This document shows positions 41,749 to 50,926 of a stretch of 64,000 bases of DNA, piece by piece. The notes beneath the pieces were generated by a model. It was not told where the DNA came from, did no database searches, and was given only the letters and a program-made list of their open reading frames with translations. This DNA is from UBA4421 sp028228615. Lineage in GTDB: Bacteria; Pseudomonadota; Gammaproteobacteria; Pseudomonadales; Azotimanducaceae. The number at the start of each line of letters is the position of its first letter. The stretch's first letter is position 1. Made by a program: the position numbers and the translations under genes. The stretch spans positions 49,570 through 113,569 of the forward strand of contig JAOJBS010000006.1 in NCBI GenBank assembly GCA_028228615.1. The letters are read 5' to 3'.

Positions 41749-42885
41749 CTAGGTGCTTAGGCTTTCTCTCAACCGTGCCAAGCCTTCATCCAACGTCGCC
41801 TCAGGGCAGGCAAAGTTAAATCTTATATGGCCTTCCAAGCCAAATTGTTTGCCGTTGGAGACGCCCAGACCGTGGTTTTCAAAATGGGCGTCGATGTCGT
41901 TTAAGCCTAAATCGCGCACATCTATCCAAGCTAGGTAAGTGGCTTCCAATGTCGACATCCTTGGGCCAGCAACGGTTTTTAGCCGCTCGTAATTACTGCG
42001 CAGTTGGGTGAGCAGATTGGGCACCCAATCCGAGCGGTCGTTAAAACACGCTTCTGATGCAATATGGTTCAATGGACCAACGCCAGAAACTAGGCCTTGT
42101 TCTTTTGCCTGAAAGCGCGCTCTTAACTGTGCATCTGGAATCACTGCCGCGGCACAACTTAAGCCCGGAATGTTATAAGTTTTGGTTGCAGCAAAAAGCG
42201 TAATGGTGCGTTTGGCAATTTCTGGCACGGCGTGAGCAATAGGCAGGTGCTGGGCTAATGGGTCGATGATGAGGTTGCAATGGATGTCATCAGACACCAG
42301 CAACAGATCGTTTGTTTGAATAAATTCAGCCAGTTCTTGTAGCTCCTTCAAGCTGTAAGCGCGCCCGGTAGGGTTCTGCGGGTTGGCAATAAAGACCATT
42401 TTGGTGTTTTTAGCCAGCTGTTGACGCATATGGCCAATGTCCATTTCCCAACGACCGTTAACCAGTCTCAGCGGTGTGAGTATTTGCTCCACATGAGCGT
42501 TTTCGCCAATGGCTAAAAACGGATAGTAGACCGGGGTGGGGATCATAATGCTTTGGTCACTTGTCAGTGTGTGCGCGGCCATATTCAGACCGGGTACCAC
42601 GCCGGGCAGCCAAACGATCCATTCTTCGCGCACCTGCCAGCCAAAGTGGTGTACCAACCAACCTTGAAAAGCCTGGGTAAGTGAATCTGGCTGTTGGCTA
42701 TAGCCCAAAATAGGGTGCTCTAGGCGTTGTTGTAGTGCCTGCAAAACAAAGTCCGGCGAAGCGAAGTCCATGTCTGCTATCCAAAAAGGCAGAATGTCCT
42801 GGTCGCCATACTTTTCCCATTTGGTGCTCTGGGTGCCTTTGCGTTGGATCACTTGGTTTAAAGGTGTAGCCAAAGGTATAGCCAT
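41749..42885 (-). CDS. MalY/PatB-family PLP-dependent C-S beta-lyase
   Basis: About 378 residues from the ATG at 42885 (MAIPLATPL); the frame continues upstream without a better start. Fold type I aminotransferase-like enzyme. KWEKYGDQDILPFWIADMDF is the hallmark N-terminus of the PatB/MalY family, NPQNPTGRAYS and SDDIHCNLI follow, and the PLP Lys lies in FAATKTYNIPGL. Family members cleave cystathionine or cysteine conjugates to a thiol, pyruvate and ammonia, supplying homocysteine or removing excess cystine. It is divergent from grxD. Confidence 0.92.
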   Translation of the reverse strand: MAIPLATPLNQVIQRKGTQSTKWEKYGDQDILPFWIADMDFASPDFVLQALQQRLEHPILGYSQQPDSLTQAFQGWLVHHFGWQVREEWIVWLPGVVPGLNMAAHTLTSDQSIMIPTPVYYPFLAIGENAHVEQILTPLRLVNGRWEMDIGHMRQQLAKNTKMVFIANPQNPTGRAYSLKELQELAEFIQTNDLLLVSDDIHCNLIIDPLAQHLPIAHAVPEIAKRTITLFAATKTYNIPGLSCAAAVIPDAQLRARFQAKEQGLVSGVGPLNHIASEACFNDRSDWVPNLLTQLRSNYERLKTVAGPRMSTLEATYLAWIDVRDLGLNDIDAHFENHGLGVSNGKQFGLEGHIRFNFACPEATLDEGLARLRESLST

Positions 42886-43106
42886 GGATCGGTTCCCAAT
42901 TAGAAAAGTTGAAAAAGTTAACAAGTGCAAAAAATATAGGCCCAGCGTCTAGGCCCACTTCAGTGGCTATGTTGTTACTTGTAAAATCTCGCTTTAACCG
43001 CATTAATAGAGCAGATTTTTCTGTTGCTCAGCGATGCTGGGTAAAATCGTATAAAAAGATAAACATTAAGGGCTACAATATGCCCTTCTAAAGAGAGGTG
43101 CTCAAT

Positions 43107-43451
43107 ATGTCAGAAGAAGTCTTGGATAACATCAAGCAGCAAATTACCGAAAATCCAATCATTTTATATATGAAGGGTTCTCCTCAAGCACCTCAGTGTG
43201 GTTTTTCTGCGCAAACCATCGAATGCATGGTGGCCTGTGGTCAGCGCTTTGCCTATGTAGACATTCTGAGCAATCCAGAAATTAGATCGGCATTGCCCGG
43301 ATACGCAAATTGGCCGACATTTCCGCAGCTGTGGGTGGATGGTGAGCTAGTTGGCGGTTGCGACATCATCACTGAAATGTTTGAAGCAGGTGAGCTGGAA
43401 ACGTTGCTGGTTGAGACCAGTGCTAAATATCCTTCCCCTGACGCGGAGTAG
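43107..43451 (+). CDS. grxD: Monothiol glutaredoxin, Grx4 family
   Basis: 114 residues from the ATG at 43107 (GAGAGGTG upstream; a GTG three codons earlier is less likely). The single-cysteine active site CGFS is in PQCGFSAQT, followed by the glutathione-binding WPTFPQLWV and GGCDII segments. CGFS glutaredoxins bind a glutathione-ligated [2Fe-2S] cluster between two subunits and deliver it, usually with BolA partners. One difference from E. coli: a Cys-rich stretch ECMVACGQRF follows the active site. It converges with rnt, 13 bases apart. Confidence 0.95.
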   Translation: MSEEVLDNIKQQITENPIILYMKGSPQAPQCGFSAQTIECMVACGQRFAYVDILSNPEIRSALPGYANWPTFPQLWVDGELVGGCDIITEMFEAGELETLLVETSAKYPSPDAE

Positions 43452-43464
43452 CAACCCCGCTACC

Positions 43465-44094
43465 TTAATCCCCGTCTGAATCCCTGGCTGAATCCAGCCA
43501 GGCAGTTTGATAATCCCAAGCGTTGACGATATGGCAGAACAGCAGAGCTGTGCGTTCTGCGTCATATGCAGCGTTATGCGCCTTGGCTTCGCTGAAATCT
43601 ATCCCAGCTCGGCGACATGCTTCGCGCAGAACCGTGTGACCAAACGCCAGGGCGCCAAGGGTTGCGGTATCTAATGCCGTGAAGGGGTGAAATGGGTTGC
43701 GCTTTAAATTAGTCCGTTCGCAGGCCATGTTGATAAAGCCCTGATCGAAGGAAGCGTTGTGCGCCACCATCACTGCGCGGTGACAACCAGATACCTTCAT
43801 TTCTTCTCTGACCTCGCGAAAGAACTCGGTCAATGCATCTTTCTCATCGATACCATTTCGATCCGGGTCATCTAGGTCAATTTTTGTGACCTTCAAACTC
43901 GCGGGATCAATAATGCTATTTGGGAACGGATTTACGTCCCACCGAGCGTGCCGTTTCACCGACAACTCGTCCTCGACCATGGTGAGAAAGGTACAGGCGA
44001 TCTCAAGCACCGGGTTAGATTCTTTGCTGAATCCACCGGTTTCCAAATCAACAACAACCGGCAAGTAGCCGCGAAAGCGCTCAGATATTTCCAT
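43465..44094 (-). CDS. rnt: Ribonuclease T
   Basis: 209 residues, a DEDDh 3'-5' exonuclease. ExoI motif VVDLETGGF holds the first Asp and Glu, ExoII is AHNASFDQGF, and ExoIII HNAAYDAERTA holds the final His and Asp. RNase T trims the 3' CCA ends of tRNAs and matures 5S and 23S rRNA, working as a dimer. The length and all catalytic residues are normal. It is divergent from argG over 141 bases. Confidence 0.96.
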   Translation of the reverse strand: MEISERFRGYLPVVVDLETGGFSKESNPVLEIACTFLTMVEDELSVKRHARWDVNPFPNSIIDPASLKVTKIDLDDPDRNGIDEKDALTEFFREVREEMKVSGCHRAVMVAHNASFDQGFINMACERTNLKRNPFHPFTALDTATLGALAFGHTVLREACRRAGIDFSEAKAHNAAYDAERTALLFCHIVNAWDYQTAWLDSARDSDGD

Positions 44095-44235
44095 AGCGGC
44101 ACGATAACAGAATTCAATAACCGCTAGGGTTAATTTCTCAGTATTCCCATTCTTTCTTAATGGATGTAATGCATATATATGGTCATCTAAAGGGGCATCG
44201 CATAAGATGGCGCGGTCAATTTCAAGGGAAGTTCC

Positions 44236-45453
44236 GTGTCAGACAAAAACAAAATCGTCCTCGCTTATTCTGGTGGCTTAGACACCTCAGTCATCTGTCG
44301 CTGGTTGCAAGAAACTTACGACGCAGAAGTTGTAACGTTTACTGCGGATATCGGCCAAGGTGAAGAGGTTGAACCAGCCCGTGAAAAAGCCAAAGCCATG
44401 GGCGTGAAAGAAATCTATATCGAAGACATTACCGAAGATTTCGTCGCCAACTATGTATTCCCCATGTTTCGCGCCAACACTGTTTATGAAGGTGAGTATT
44501 TGCTGGGTACCAGTATTGCGCGGCCTTTGATTGCGCGCCGTTTGGTTGAAATTGCTCAAGAAACTGGTGCTTTCGCCGTTTCTCATGGCGCTACCGGTAA
44601 GGGTAATGATCAAGTGCGCTTCGAATTGGGCGCCTATGCATTGGATCCAGATATCCGAGTTATTGCGCCTTGGCGCGAGTGGGATCTGAGTTCGCGTGAA
44701 TCACTGATGGATTTTTGTGAGAAGCATCAAATTCCCGTGGACTATAAGCGTGGCTCTAAGTCACCTTATTCAATGGACGCAAATTTACTGCACATTTCTT
44801 ACGAGGGCGGCGGCTTGGAAGACCCAAGCAGCCCGGCTGATGAAGACATGTGGCGTTGGACCGTTGCGCCAGAGGCGGCGCCTGACAAAGCCGAGATCAT
44901 TGAACTTACCTATAAAGCCGGTGACCCTGTTGCACTCAATGGCAAAGCGCTTTCAGCCGCAGAAATGTTGCGTGAATTGAATCGCTTGGGCGGAATCCAT
45001 GGTGTTGGACGATCCGACATCGTAGAAAATCGCATGGTCGGCATGAAGTCTCGCGGCTGTTATGAAACTCCGGGCGGCACCATTATGTTGCGCGGTCACA
45101 GAGCCATGGAGTCGATTACTTTAGATCGCGAAGTAGGCCATCTTAAGGATGAGTTGATGCCGCGCTACGCGAAAATGATCTATAACGGCTATTGGTGGTC
45201 ACCAGAGCGTAAAGTGCTACAAGCACTGATTGATGAGTCGCAAATTCCCGTGAACGGCACCGTTACGCTGAAACTGTATAAAGGCTCTGTCACCGTTGTG
45301 GCCCGGGCTTCCGCAGACAGTTTGTATGACGAAGACGTGGTGACCTTTGAGGATGACCAAGGTGCCTACGACCAAGTGGACGCTGGTGGGTTCATAAAAC
45401 TCAATGCACTGCGCCTACGCTTAGGTGCCAAGCGTGGTCGTGACTACTCTTAG
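44236..45453 (+). CDS. argG: Argininosuccinate synthase
   Basis: 405 residues. The PP-loop ATP site AYSGGLDTSV is at about 10-19, followed by FTADIGQGEE, the HGATGKGNDQVRFE aspartate/citrulline segment, and GRSDIVENR. It joins citrulline and aspartate with ATP in the penultimate step of arginine synthesis. The start codon is GTG, with AAGGGAAG at a good distance. murI follows after 22 bases. Confidence 0.97.
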   Translation: MSDKNKIVLAYSGGLDTSVICRWLQETYDAEVVTFTADIGQGEEVEPAREKAKAMGVKEIYIEDITEDFVANYVFPMFRANTVYEGEYLLGTSIARPLIARRLVEIAQETGAFAVSHGATGKGNDQVRFELGAYALDPDIRVIAPWREWDLSSRESLMDFCEKHQIPVDYKRGSKSPYSMDANLLHISYEGGGLEDPSSPADEDMWRWTVAPEAAPDKAEIIELTYKAGDPVALNGKALSAAEMLRELNRLGGIHGVGRSDIVENRMVGMKSRGCYETPGGTIMLRGHRAMESITLDREVGHLKDELMPRYAKMIYNGYWWSPERKVLQALIDESQIPVNGTVTLKLYKGSVTVVARASADSLYDEDVVTFEDDQGAYDQVDAGGFIKLNALRLRLGAKRGRDYS

Positions 45454-45475
45454 TCCAAGGCTGTAGAACTCGGTC

Positions 45476-46336
45476 ATGTCTGATTCACAGTTGGATCAAC
45501 AGCCGGATCGACAACTGCCCATTGGCGTGTTTGATTCGGGTATGGGTGGGTTAACTGTTTTATCAGCATTGGCCAAGGCCATGCCCAATGAGCAGTTCAT
45601 CTACTTGGGTGATAGCGCTCGGCTACCTTACGGCACCAAATCCCCAGACACTGTGGTGCGCTACGCGCGCCAAGCCTCTAAAGAGTTGGTTCGTCGAGGT
45701 GTCAAAGCCTTGGTTGTTGCTTGTAACACCGCGTCTGCATCCGCTCTGAAAATGCTCGCTCAAGACTTTGCGCCCCTGCCGGTTTACGGTGTGGTAGAAC
45801 CCGGTGCGCAAGCTGCTGCAATGCAGGCTGATGCCAGTGGGGTATTGGTCTTAGCCACAGAAAGTACAATCCTAGGCGGTGCTTACCAGCGCGCATTGCT
45901 CCAACAAAATCCGTCACTCACGGTTTTTGGTCGAGCCTGCCCGTTGTGGGTGACCTTGGCAGAGCAAGGTTGGGTGGGTGATCAAGCGGCCTCACTTACC
46001 CAACATACCTTAGAACATGGGTTGCGGGGTTTTGTGGATGGTGCCGCTTATGCCTCTAACCACCCCAAGACAGTGCTCCTAGGGTGCACGCACTTCCCGC
46101 TATTTCGTCAGCAAATTGAGGCCTTGGTGGGCGCTGATGTGCAGGTGGTGGATTCGGCGCAAACAACAGCTGCTACCGTATCTGACGATTTATCAAAGCT
46201 GGATTTGCTGCGCGATACGCCGGCATCAGATAACGAGATGGTGTTTTTGGCGACAGATGGTGTTGAGCGTTTTCGTAAAGTCGGCGGCTATTTCTTTGGC
46301 GGCCCACTAACCAACGTGAGTTTGGTCGACCTATAG
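45476..46336 (+). CDS. murI: Glutamate racemase
   Basis: 286 residues. The two catalytic cysteines are seen in VVACNTASA and LLGCTHFPL. The N-terminal GVFDSGMGGLTVL and the YLGDSARLPYG loop are intact. It supplies D-glutamate for peptidoglycan. A polar N-terminal extension (about 15 residues rich in Gln and Asp) precedes the conserved part. It follows argG closely and converges with nth. Confidence 0.96.
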   Translation: MSDSQLDQQPDRQLPIGVFDSGMGGLTVLSALAKAMPNEQFIYLGDSARLPYGTKSPDTVVRYARQASKELVRRGVKALVVACNTASASALKMLAQDFAPLPVYGVVEPGAQAAAMQADASGVLVLATESTILGGAYQRALLQQNPSLTVFGRACPLWVTLAEQGWVGDQAASLTQHTLEHGLRGFVDGAAYASNHPKTVLLGCTHFPLFRQQIEALVGADVQVVDSAQTTAATVSDDLSKLDLLRDTPASDNEMVFLATDGVERFRKVGGYFFGGPLTNVSLVDL

Positions 46337-46365
46337 CTATAGCCGACGCCATTTTCATAAAAGCC

Positions 46366-47001
46366 TCAGTCGTCGGTTTTATCTTTAAATTCGCATAAAT
46401 CTTCAATGCTGCAACTGCCACACCTAGGTTTGCGTGCCACGCAGACATAGCGCCCATGAAGGATCAGCCAGTGGTGTACGTCTACTTTAAACTCCGCCGG
46501 CACAAACTTGATCAGTTTGTTTTCAACTTCACGGACATTTTTCCCGGGCGCTATTTTGGTCCTGTTGGACACGCGATAAATGTGGGTATCTACCGCAATG
46601 GTGGGGTGGCCGAACGCGGTATTGAGTACCACGTTCGCGGTCTTGCGGCCCACACCGGGTAGCGCTTCCAACGCGGCGCGGTCTTGCGGTACTTCGCTGT
46701 TGTAGTCGTCCATCAAAATTTTGCAGGTTTTGTGCGCGTTCACGGCTTTGGTGTTAAACAAGCCAATGGTCTTGATGTATTCCTTTAGGCCATCTATGCC
46801 TAACTTGTAGATCGCCTCTGGGGTATTAGCTGCAGCAAATAGTGGCCCTGTGGCTTTGTTGACACCAACGTCGGTGGCTTGAGCCGAAAGCAAAACGGCA
46901 ATCAGCAATTCAAAGGGCGAATTATAATTAAGCTCGGTGGTAGGGTTTGGGTTTTCTGCGCGCAAGCGGGTGAAAATTTCATGGCGTTTGTCAGCGTTCA
47001 T
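46366..47001 (-). CDS. nth: Endonuclease III
   Basis: 211 residues. Helix-hairpin-helix LPGVGRKTANVV with the catalytic Lys, the catalytic Asp in VDTHIYRV, and the C-terminal [4Fe-4S] site C-x6-C-x2-C-x5-C (CVARKPRCGSCSIEDLC). It removes oxidised pyrimidines and nicks the abasic site. It is the last gene of the rnf operon, its usual place in gammaproteobacteria, 34 bases after rnfE. Confidence 0.97.
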   Translation of the reverse strand: MNADKRHEIFTRLRAENPNPTTELNYNSPFELLIAVLLSAQATDVGVNKATGPLFAAANTPEAIYKLGIDGLKEYIKTIGLFNTKAVNAHKTCKILMDDYNSEVPQDRAALEALPGVGRKTANVVLNTAFGHPTIAVDTHIYRVSNRTKIAPGKNVREVENKLIKFVPAEFKVDVHHWLILHGRYVCVARKPRCGSCSIEDLCEFKDKTDD

Positions 47002-47035
47002 AGACCACCTCTAAATAGAATGGGTAGATATTAAC

Positions 47036-47770
47036 TTATGGGTTCGTATTGCGCATTGCCTCATTGGCCGCGCCAGATTCTTGGCCAGGTTCTTTCCCAG
47101 TCTCTTTTTCCGCGCCTTCGCCAGCTCCTTTTTCAGCGTTAGAGCCATTTTGTGTTGCTGTCAGCGCCTTCACCCCTGCGAACAAAAGCCCAGCCAAAAG
47201 GAATGCGCCGGGAGGATACAGTGCCAAGGGCAGCGGTGCTGAGGAAAAAATTGTCAGTTGCCAGTCAGTGCCTCTGTCGCCCACCAATAAATTCATGTCA
47301 TTGAACAATGTGCCGTTACCCAGCACTTCGCGCACTGCTCCCAAGGCTAAGAGTGCAATAGCAAAACCTGTTGCCGTGCCAAGCGCGTCCACTATTGCGC
47401 GGCCCACAGGTTGTCGGCTTGCAAAAGCTTCTGCCCGGCCCAGAATCATGCAGTTAGTCACAATGATTTGAATGAAGAGCGCAATGCGAGTGAACAGGTC
47501 AAAAGCGTAAGCTTCTAAAATCATGACAGCTACGGTGGTGAAGGTGGCAATGATAAGAACAAAGCAGGGCAGGCGAGCCACATCAGGAATAATTTTTCGC
47601 AGTAGAGAAATGCTTGAGTTAGCGCCCAGCAAAACAAACCCGCTGGCCAGGGCTAAGCCCAGCGCGTTAGAAATACTGTTGCTCACTGCCAGTAGTGGGC
47701 ACAGACCCAGAAGTTGCGTCCAGGCCGGATTGTTCTCTATTGCGCCGCGGCTGAAATCGTTATTCGACAC
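47036..47770 (-). CDS. rnfE: Rnf electron transport complex subunit E
   Basis: 244 residues, an integral membrane protein with six predicted helices; NPAWTQLLGLCPLLAVSNS and NCMILGRAEAFA are the conserved RnfE/NqrD segments, including the Cys residues thought to hold an intramembrane [2Fe-2S] with RnfA. After the last helix there is an unusual tail of about 40 residues rich in Gly, Glu, Lys and Asn, absent from E. coli RnfE. Its start overlaps the end of rnfG by 11 bases, implying coupled translation. Confidence 0.95.
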   Translation of the reverse strand: MSNNDFSRGAIENNPAWTQLLGLCPLLAVSNSISNALGLALASGFVLLGANSSISLLRKIIPDVARLPCFVLIIATFTTVAVMILEAYAFDLFTRIALFIQIIVTNCMILGRAEAFASRQPVGRAIVDALGTATGFAIALLALGAVREVLGNGTLFNDMNLLVGDRGTDWQLTIFSSAPLPLALYPPGAFLLAGLLFAGVKALTATQNGSNAEKGAGEGAEKETGKEPGQESGAANEAMRNTNP

Positions 47771-48305
47771 AGGGGAATTTCTCGTTGTGATAGCGGACCC
47801 GGGTTTGAATGTTCAGTGCCGCCCTTTTTATCGCCCGGTGGGTAATGGTCGCTCCGGTAACATTGTCCAAGTTCTGCCATTGTGCAATTGATTGCTGGTC
47901 GAGGTCTGGCAGATAGCGCTCGCGCTTGTGATCAATGAAGTCGCCTATGCCGGGGGTTTCTTGGTGACGTGTGACCCGCAAACTGAGCTGTTCTGTTGTA
48001 GTCGTTTCCTGCTCCGGGGGGTTCTGCGCAGATAGATTTGGCTGGTACAGGGCGAAAAAATTGATCGGTCCTGAATAGCCGTTTTCTGCATGCATAACGA
48101 AATAGCCCAGTTGACAATTCCCGCTAACACGCTCTACCCAAACAATGTCGTCGGGTAGGGGTTGTTTGAGCAGTTCGGTCATTATCTCTCGAGCTTTCTT
48201 TGTTCGGTTTTTTTCAATGTCGCTGCGAGTTATGTCGTTTAAGCCAAACAACGCAAGGCCACAGGCTGCGCCGATTAACGCGAGCGAAGTCAGCGTTTTA
48301 AACAT
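47760..48305 (-). CDS. rnfG: Rnf electron transport complex subunit G (FMN-binding)
   Basis: 181 residues from the ATG at 48305, where the family N-terminus begins; longer in-frame sequence upstream belongs to rnfD in another frame. One N-terminal membrane helix, then a periplasmic FMN-binding domain with HQETPGIGDFI and the flavin attachment motif VTGATIT, whose last Thr carries FMN by phosphoester bond. At 181 residues it is shorter than the usual 200-210. It overlaps rnfD by eight bases and rnfE by 11. Confidence 0.94.
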   Translation of the reverse strand: MFKTLTSLALIGAACGLALFGLNDITRSDIEKNRTKKAREIMTELLKQPLPDDIVWVERVSGNCQLGYFVMHAENGYSGPINFFALYQPNLSAQNPPEQETTTTEQLSLRVTRHQETPGIGDFIDHKRERYLPDLDQQSIAQWQNLDNVTGATITHRAIKRAALNIQTRVRYHNEKFPCVE

Positions 48306-49254
48306 GCTGTTTCTCCCGCTGTCTGTGGATGCGATTGAGCAAGGGTGTTGCGCAGTTAGCCAACAAAACGGCGAAGGCGATACCGTCGGGTAGGTTGCCT
48401 TGGGTGCGAATGACAAATAGCAAGATGCCAATGCTGACGGCAAAAATTATCTGATGACTATGGCGGCTTGGATGAGTGACAGGGTCTGTTGCGACAAAAA
48501 ATGCTGCGGCCATAGTGCCGCCGGTGGTCCAATGAAACCACGCAGACCCCATGCTTTGGGTGGAGCCTTGGTCATAGGTGACGCTTGCCAGCAGTCCAAC
48601 GGTAATCAGTAGTGCCAGTGGAATACGCCAACTGATAATCCGTAGATAGATTAGGCCCAAACCGCCGAGTAAAAATAATCCAGCGATAATTTGTTGGTGC
48701 ATGACTTGTGGGTTGTTGAGCAAAAACTCATCAACGGTCATAGCATCGCGGTAGCGAAATTCTGAAAGGTAGGTGGCGCCGCTTAGGGCATCCGCTGCTG
48801 AATTTTCTGTGCCGCCCAGGGCCGGCCATGCGGCTAATGCTTGGGGGAAGGACAGCAGTATTACCGCATAGCCCACCATGGCTGGATTAAAGATATTGTT
48901 ACCCAGTCCGCCATAAGCATGTTTTGCGAGGCCAATGGAGGCCAGCGCCGCGACGGCTAAAATCTGTATAGAAACAGAGGGCGGAAGGCAGATTGCAATG
49001 AGCCAAGCTGCGAGTAAGGTTGTACCGTCGCCAAGGTTGTTCTGTAGGGGCACGCGCAAAAGCGCTGGAGAAAGACTGCCGGTTCGAAGGGCGACAACGA
49101 GCACCTCGGTAGCCAAGCAAAGGGCAGATAGCCAGAATAAGTTCCACAATATGCCCAAGCCAAAATAGAAGGTCATACCAGTTAAGCCCGGGAGCAGTGC
49201 GACGAGGACCCATGCCATGACATTGGGTGTCTTAATGATTCTCCGCGCTTTCAT
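48298..49254 (-). CDS. rnfD: Rnf electron transport complex subunit D
   Basis: 318 residues with about nine membrane helices, homologous to NqrB. The covalent FMN motif SGATYLS is present in the first periplasmic loop region, and LGNNIFNPAM is the conserved RnfD segment. RnfD is part of the ion-translocating membrane core. Its ATG overlaps the stop of the preceding rnfB-C fusion gene by four bases (ATGA), leaving no room for an intact rnfC between them. Confidence 0.95.
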   Translation of the reverse strand: MKARRIIKTPNVMAWVLVALLPGLTGMTFYFGLGILWNLFWLSALCLATEVLVVALRTGSLSPALLRVPLQNNLGDGTTLLAAWLIAICLPPSVSIQILAVAALASIGLAKHAYGGLGNNIFNPAMVGYAVILLSFPQALAAWPALGGTENSAADALSGATYLSEFRYRDAMTVDEFLLNNPQVMHQQIIAGLFLLGGLGLIYLRIISWRIPLALLITVGLLASVTYDQGSTQSMGSAWFHWTTGGTMAAAFFVATDPVTHPSRHSHQIIFAVSIGILLFVIRTQGNLPDGIAFAVLLANCATPLLNRIHRQREKQHV

Positions 49255-50144
49255 TGATCGCCGCCCCGACTCTGCTGAAGTCTTTGTAGACGCTCATTCA
49301 TACGCTGCTGGCGACGCTGGTTGCCCTCTTCTTCTCTCGCTTGCAGGCGTGCTTGGTGGTTTTCAAAGCGATCTTGAATACGTAGTTTTTCTGCATTGAC
49401 TGCTAGGCGCTGCGTTTCTATCACTTTGCCGTGGCCGAAAAACTGCGCCAAATTGATTTCGCTGGGACATACTCGGTCGCATAAGCTGCATTCAATGCAG
49501 TCTTGAAGGTTCAACTCACTCGCCTGTTCCCATAATTCACCGTTACCCAGTTTTAGCAATTGGTCAGGCAGCAAGTCCTTGGGGCAAGCTGGTGCGCATT
49601 GACCACAGTTAATACATCCTTTGCCTTTCAGCTCGAAGGGCTTGTCGATCACATTTGCGCTTACTTTGGCGACCGGTATTAAGGTAATGCAGTCTACTGG
49701 ACAGGGTGCGATGCACAGTTCGCAGCCGGTGCAGTCTTTGCTGAGCACGGTGTGCATAAACCCTTGGGCGCCAATGATGGCGTCCACTGGACAGGGCGGC
49801 AGGCACAACGTGCAACCAATACACTCGGCTTCGTCGATGACGGCAACCAAGGCTAGCGGTTCGGCTAACTTTTGGGCGGGTATCTCAACGCCCATTAACT
49901 CACTGAGCTGAACCACCAATTCTTGTCCGCCGGGGGGGCAAAGGTCTATTTGCGCGCCTTCAGCCACGGCCTGTGCATAGGGACGGCAGCCGGGATAACC
50001 GCATTGGGCGCATTGGGTTTGCGGCAGCAGTGTGTCAATGGTTGTAATAAGGCTGTCTTCGTCTTTCACCACATTGCCTCGAATCCATAGCACGCCAGCG
50101 GCAAATACCAGCAACGCGCAAATGATGAGCAGTGGTCCAAACAT
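49251..50144 (-). CDS. RnfB fused to the ferredoxin domain of RnfC
   Basis: 297 residues in one uninterrupted frame. Residues 1-160 are RnfB: one membrane helix, the CxxC-x4-C-x15-C cluster motif (Cys45, 48, 53, 69), and two ferredoxin clusters (Cys108, 111, 114, 118 and 138, 141, 144, 148). From about 171 the sequence becomes the RnfC C-terminal domain: Cys177, 180, 183, 187 (CINCGQCAPACPKDLLP) and Cys216, 219, 222, 226 (CIECSLCDRVCPSEI), then the charged ARLQARE-type helix found at the end of RnfC. The RnfC SLBB and NADH/FMN domains are missing. Both ends are translationally coupled to rnfA and rnfD, so the locus is compact and no separate rnfC exists. Confidence 0.9.
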   Translation of the reverse strand: MFGPLLIICALLVFAAGVLWIRGNVVKDEDSLITTIDTLLPQTQCAQCGYPGCRPYAQAVAEGAQIDLCPPGGQELVVQLSELMGVEIPAQKLAEPLALVAVIDEAECIGCTLCLPPCPVDAIIGAQGFMHTVLSKDCTGCELCIAPCPVDCITLIPVAKVSANVIDKPFELKGKGCINCGQCAPACPKDLLPDQLLKLGNGELWEQASELNLQDCIECSLCDRVCPSEINLAQFFGHGKVIETQRLAVNAEKLRIQDRFENHQARLQAREEEGNQRRQQRMNERLQRLQQSRGGDQ

Positions 50145-50722
50145 CAGCTACCAATGCCTTGAAAGCCCATAAACGCTAGGCTCATGAGGCCTGCGCTGAT
50201 TAAGGCGATGGGCGTGCCTGTAAAAGCTTCGGGCAGGCTGGCTTGTTGTAACTGCTCGCGCAGGGCACCAAATAAGACCATGACCAGCGTGAACCCAGCC
50301 GCAGCGCCAATGGCGAAGGTGAGTGTTTGTAGCAGCGTAAGATCTTGATTGATGGCCAGTAAAGTCACGCCCAATACCGCGCAGTTGCTGGTGATAAGGG
50401 GCAGGTAGATGCCTAACAGTTGGTGTAAAACCGGTGAGGTGGCGTGGAGGTAAACTTGGATCAGCTGTACTAGGCCAGCAATGACCACAATAAATAAAAT
50501 AATGTTCAGGTAAGTCAGGTCTAAGGGCACTAAAATGCCGTGGTAAATGAGGTGGGAAATGACGGCTGCTAGAGCGAGTACAAATGTTGTGGCCAGACCT
50601 GTCGCAAAGGCGGTGTCATAGCTTTTGGTGATGCCCATAAAAGGGCAGAGGCCTAAGAACTGCGCTAGGACAAAATTGTTCACTAACAGCGCGCCGATTA
50701 AAATTAGGCCAAGTTCAGTCAC
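50144..50722 (-). CDS. rnfA: Rnf electron transport complex subunit A
   Basis: 192 residues, six membrane helices, homologous to NqrE. NNFVLAQFLGLCPFMG and TSNCAVLGVTLL are the conserved half-channel segments, with the Cys residues proposed to share a [2Fe-2S] with RnfE. First gene of the rnf-nth operon; its TGA overlaps the ATG of the rnfB-C fusion by one base. metG lies upstream on the same strand at 204 bases. Confidence 0.96.
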   Translation of the reverse strand: MTELGLILIGALLVNNFVLAQFLGLCPFMGITKSYDTAFATGLATTFVLALAAVISHLIYHGILVPLDLTYLNIILFIVVIAGLVQLIQVYLHATSPVLHQLLGIYLPLITSNCAVLGVTLLAINQDLTLLQTLTFAIGAAAGFTLVMVLFGALREQLQQASLPEAFTGTPIALISAGLMSLAFMGFQGIGS

Positions 50723-50926
50723 AGTTTAAGGCGTCTTTTGATTAGCCCGCGCTGGGTGCTTGGGCATGGGTTTATCACGCACGGCTTAGTGCGCTCAGTG
50801 CGGCCCAGCTTACAAAGCCGATACAGCCGGCGGCATACCGCGCCGCAGTTGTTCACTGCGGCTAGCAAAGCGTATTGGGTAGGTGCGCTACCCAGAGCGT
50901 TGTTGCTGTGACGCCATAGTCTGTCA

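Noticed and set aside
49251..50144. RnfB followed by a frameshifted or separate rnfC
   Set aside because: The frame is continuous from RnfB into the RnfC tail and overlaps rnfA and rnfD; there is no unassigned sequence that could encode the missing RnfC domains.
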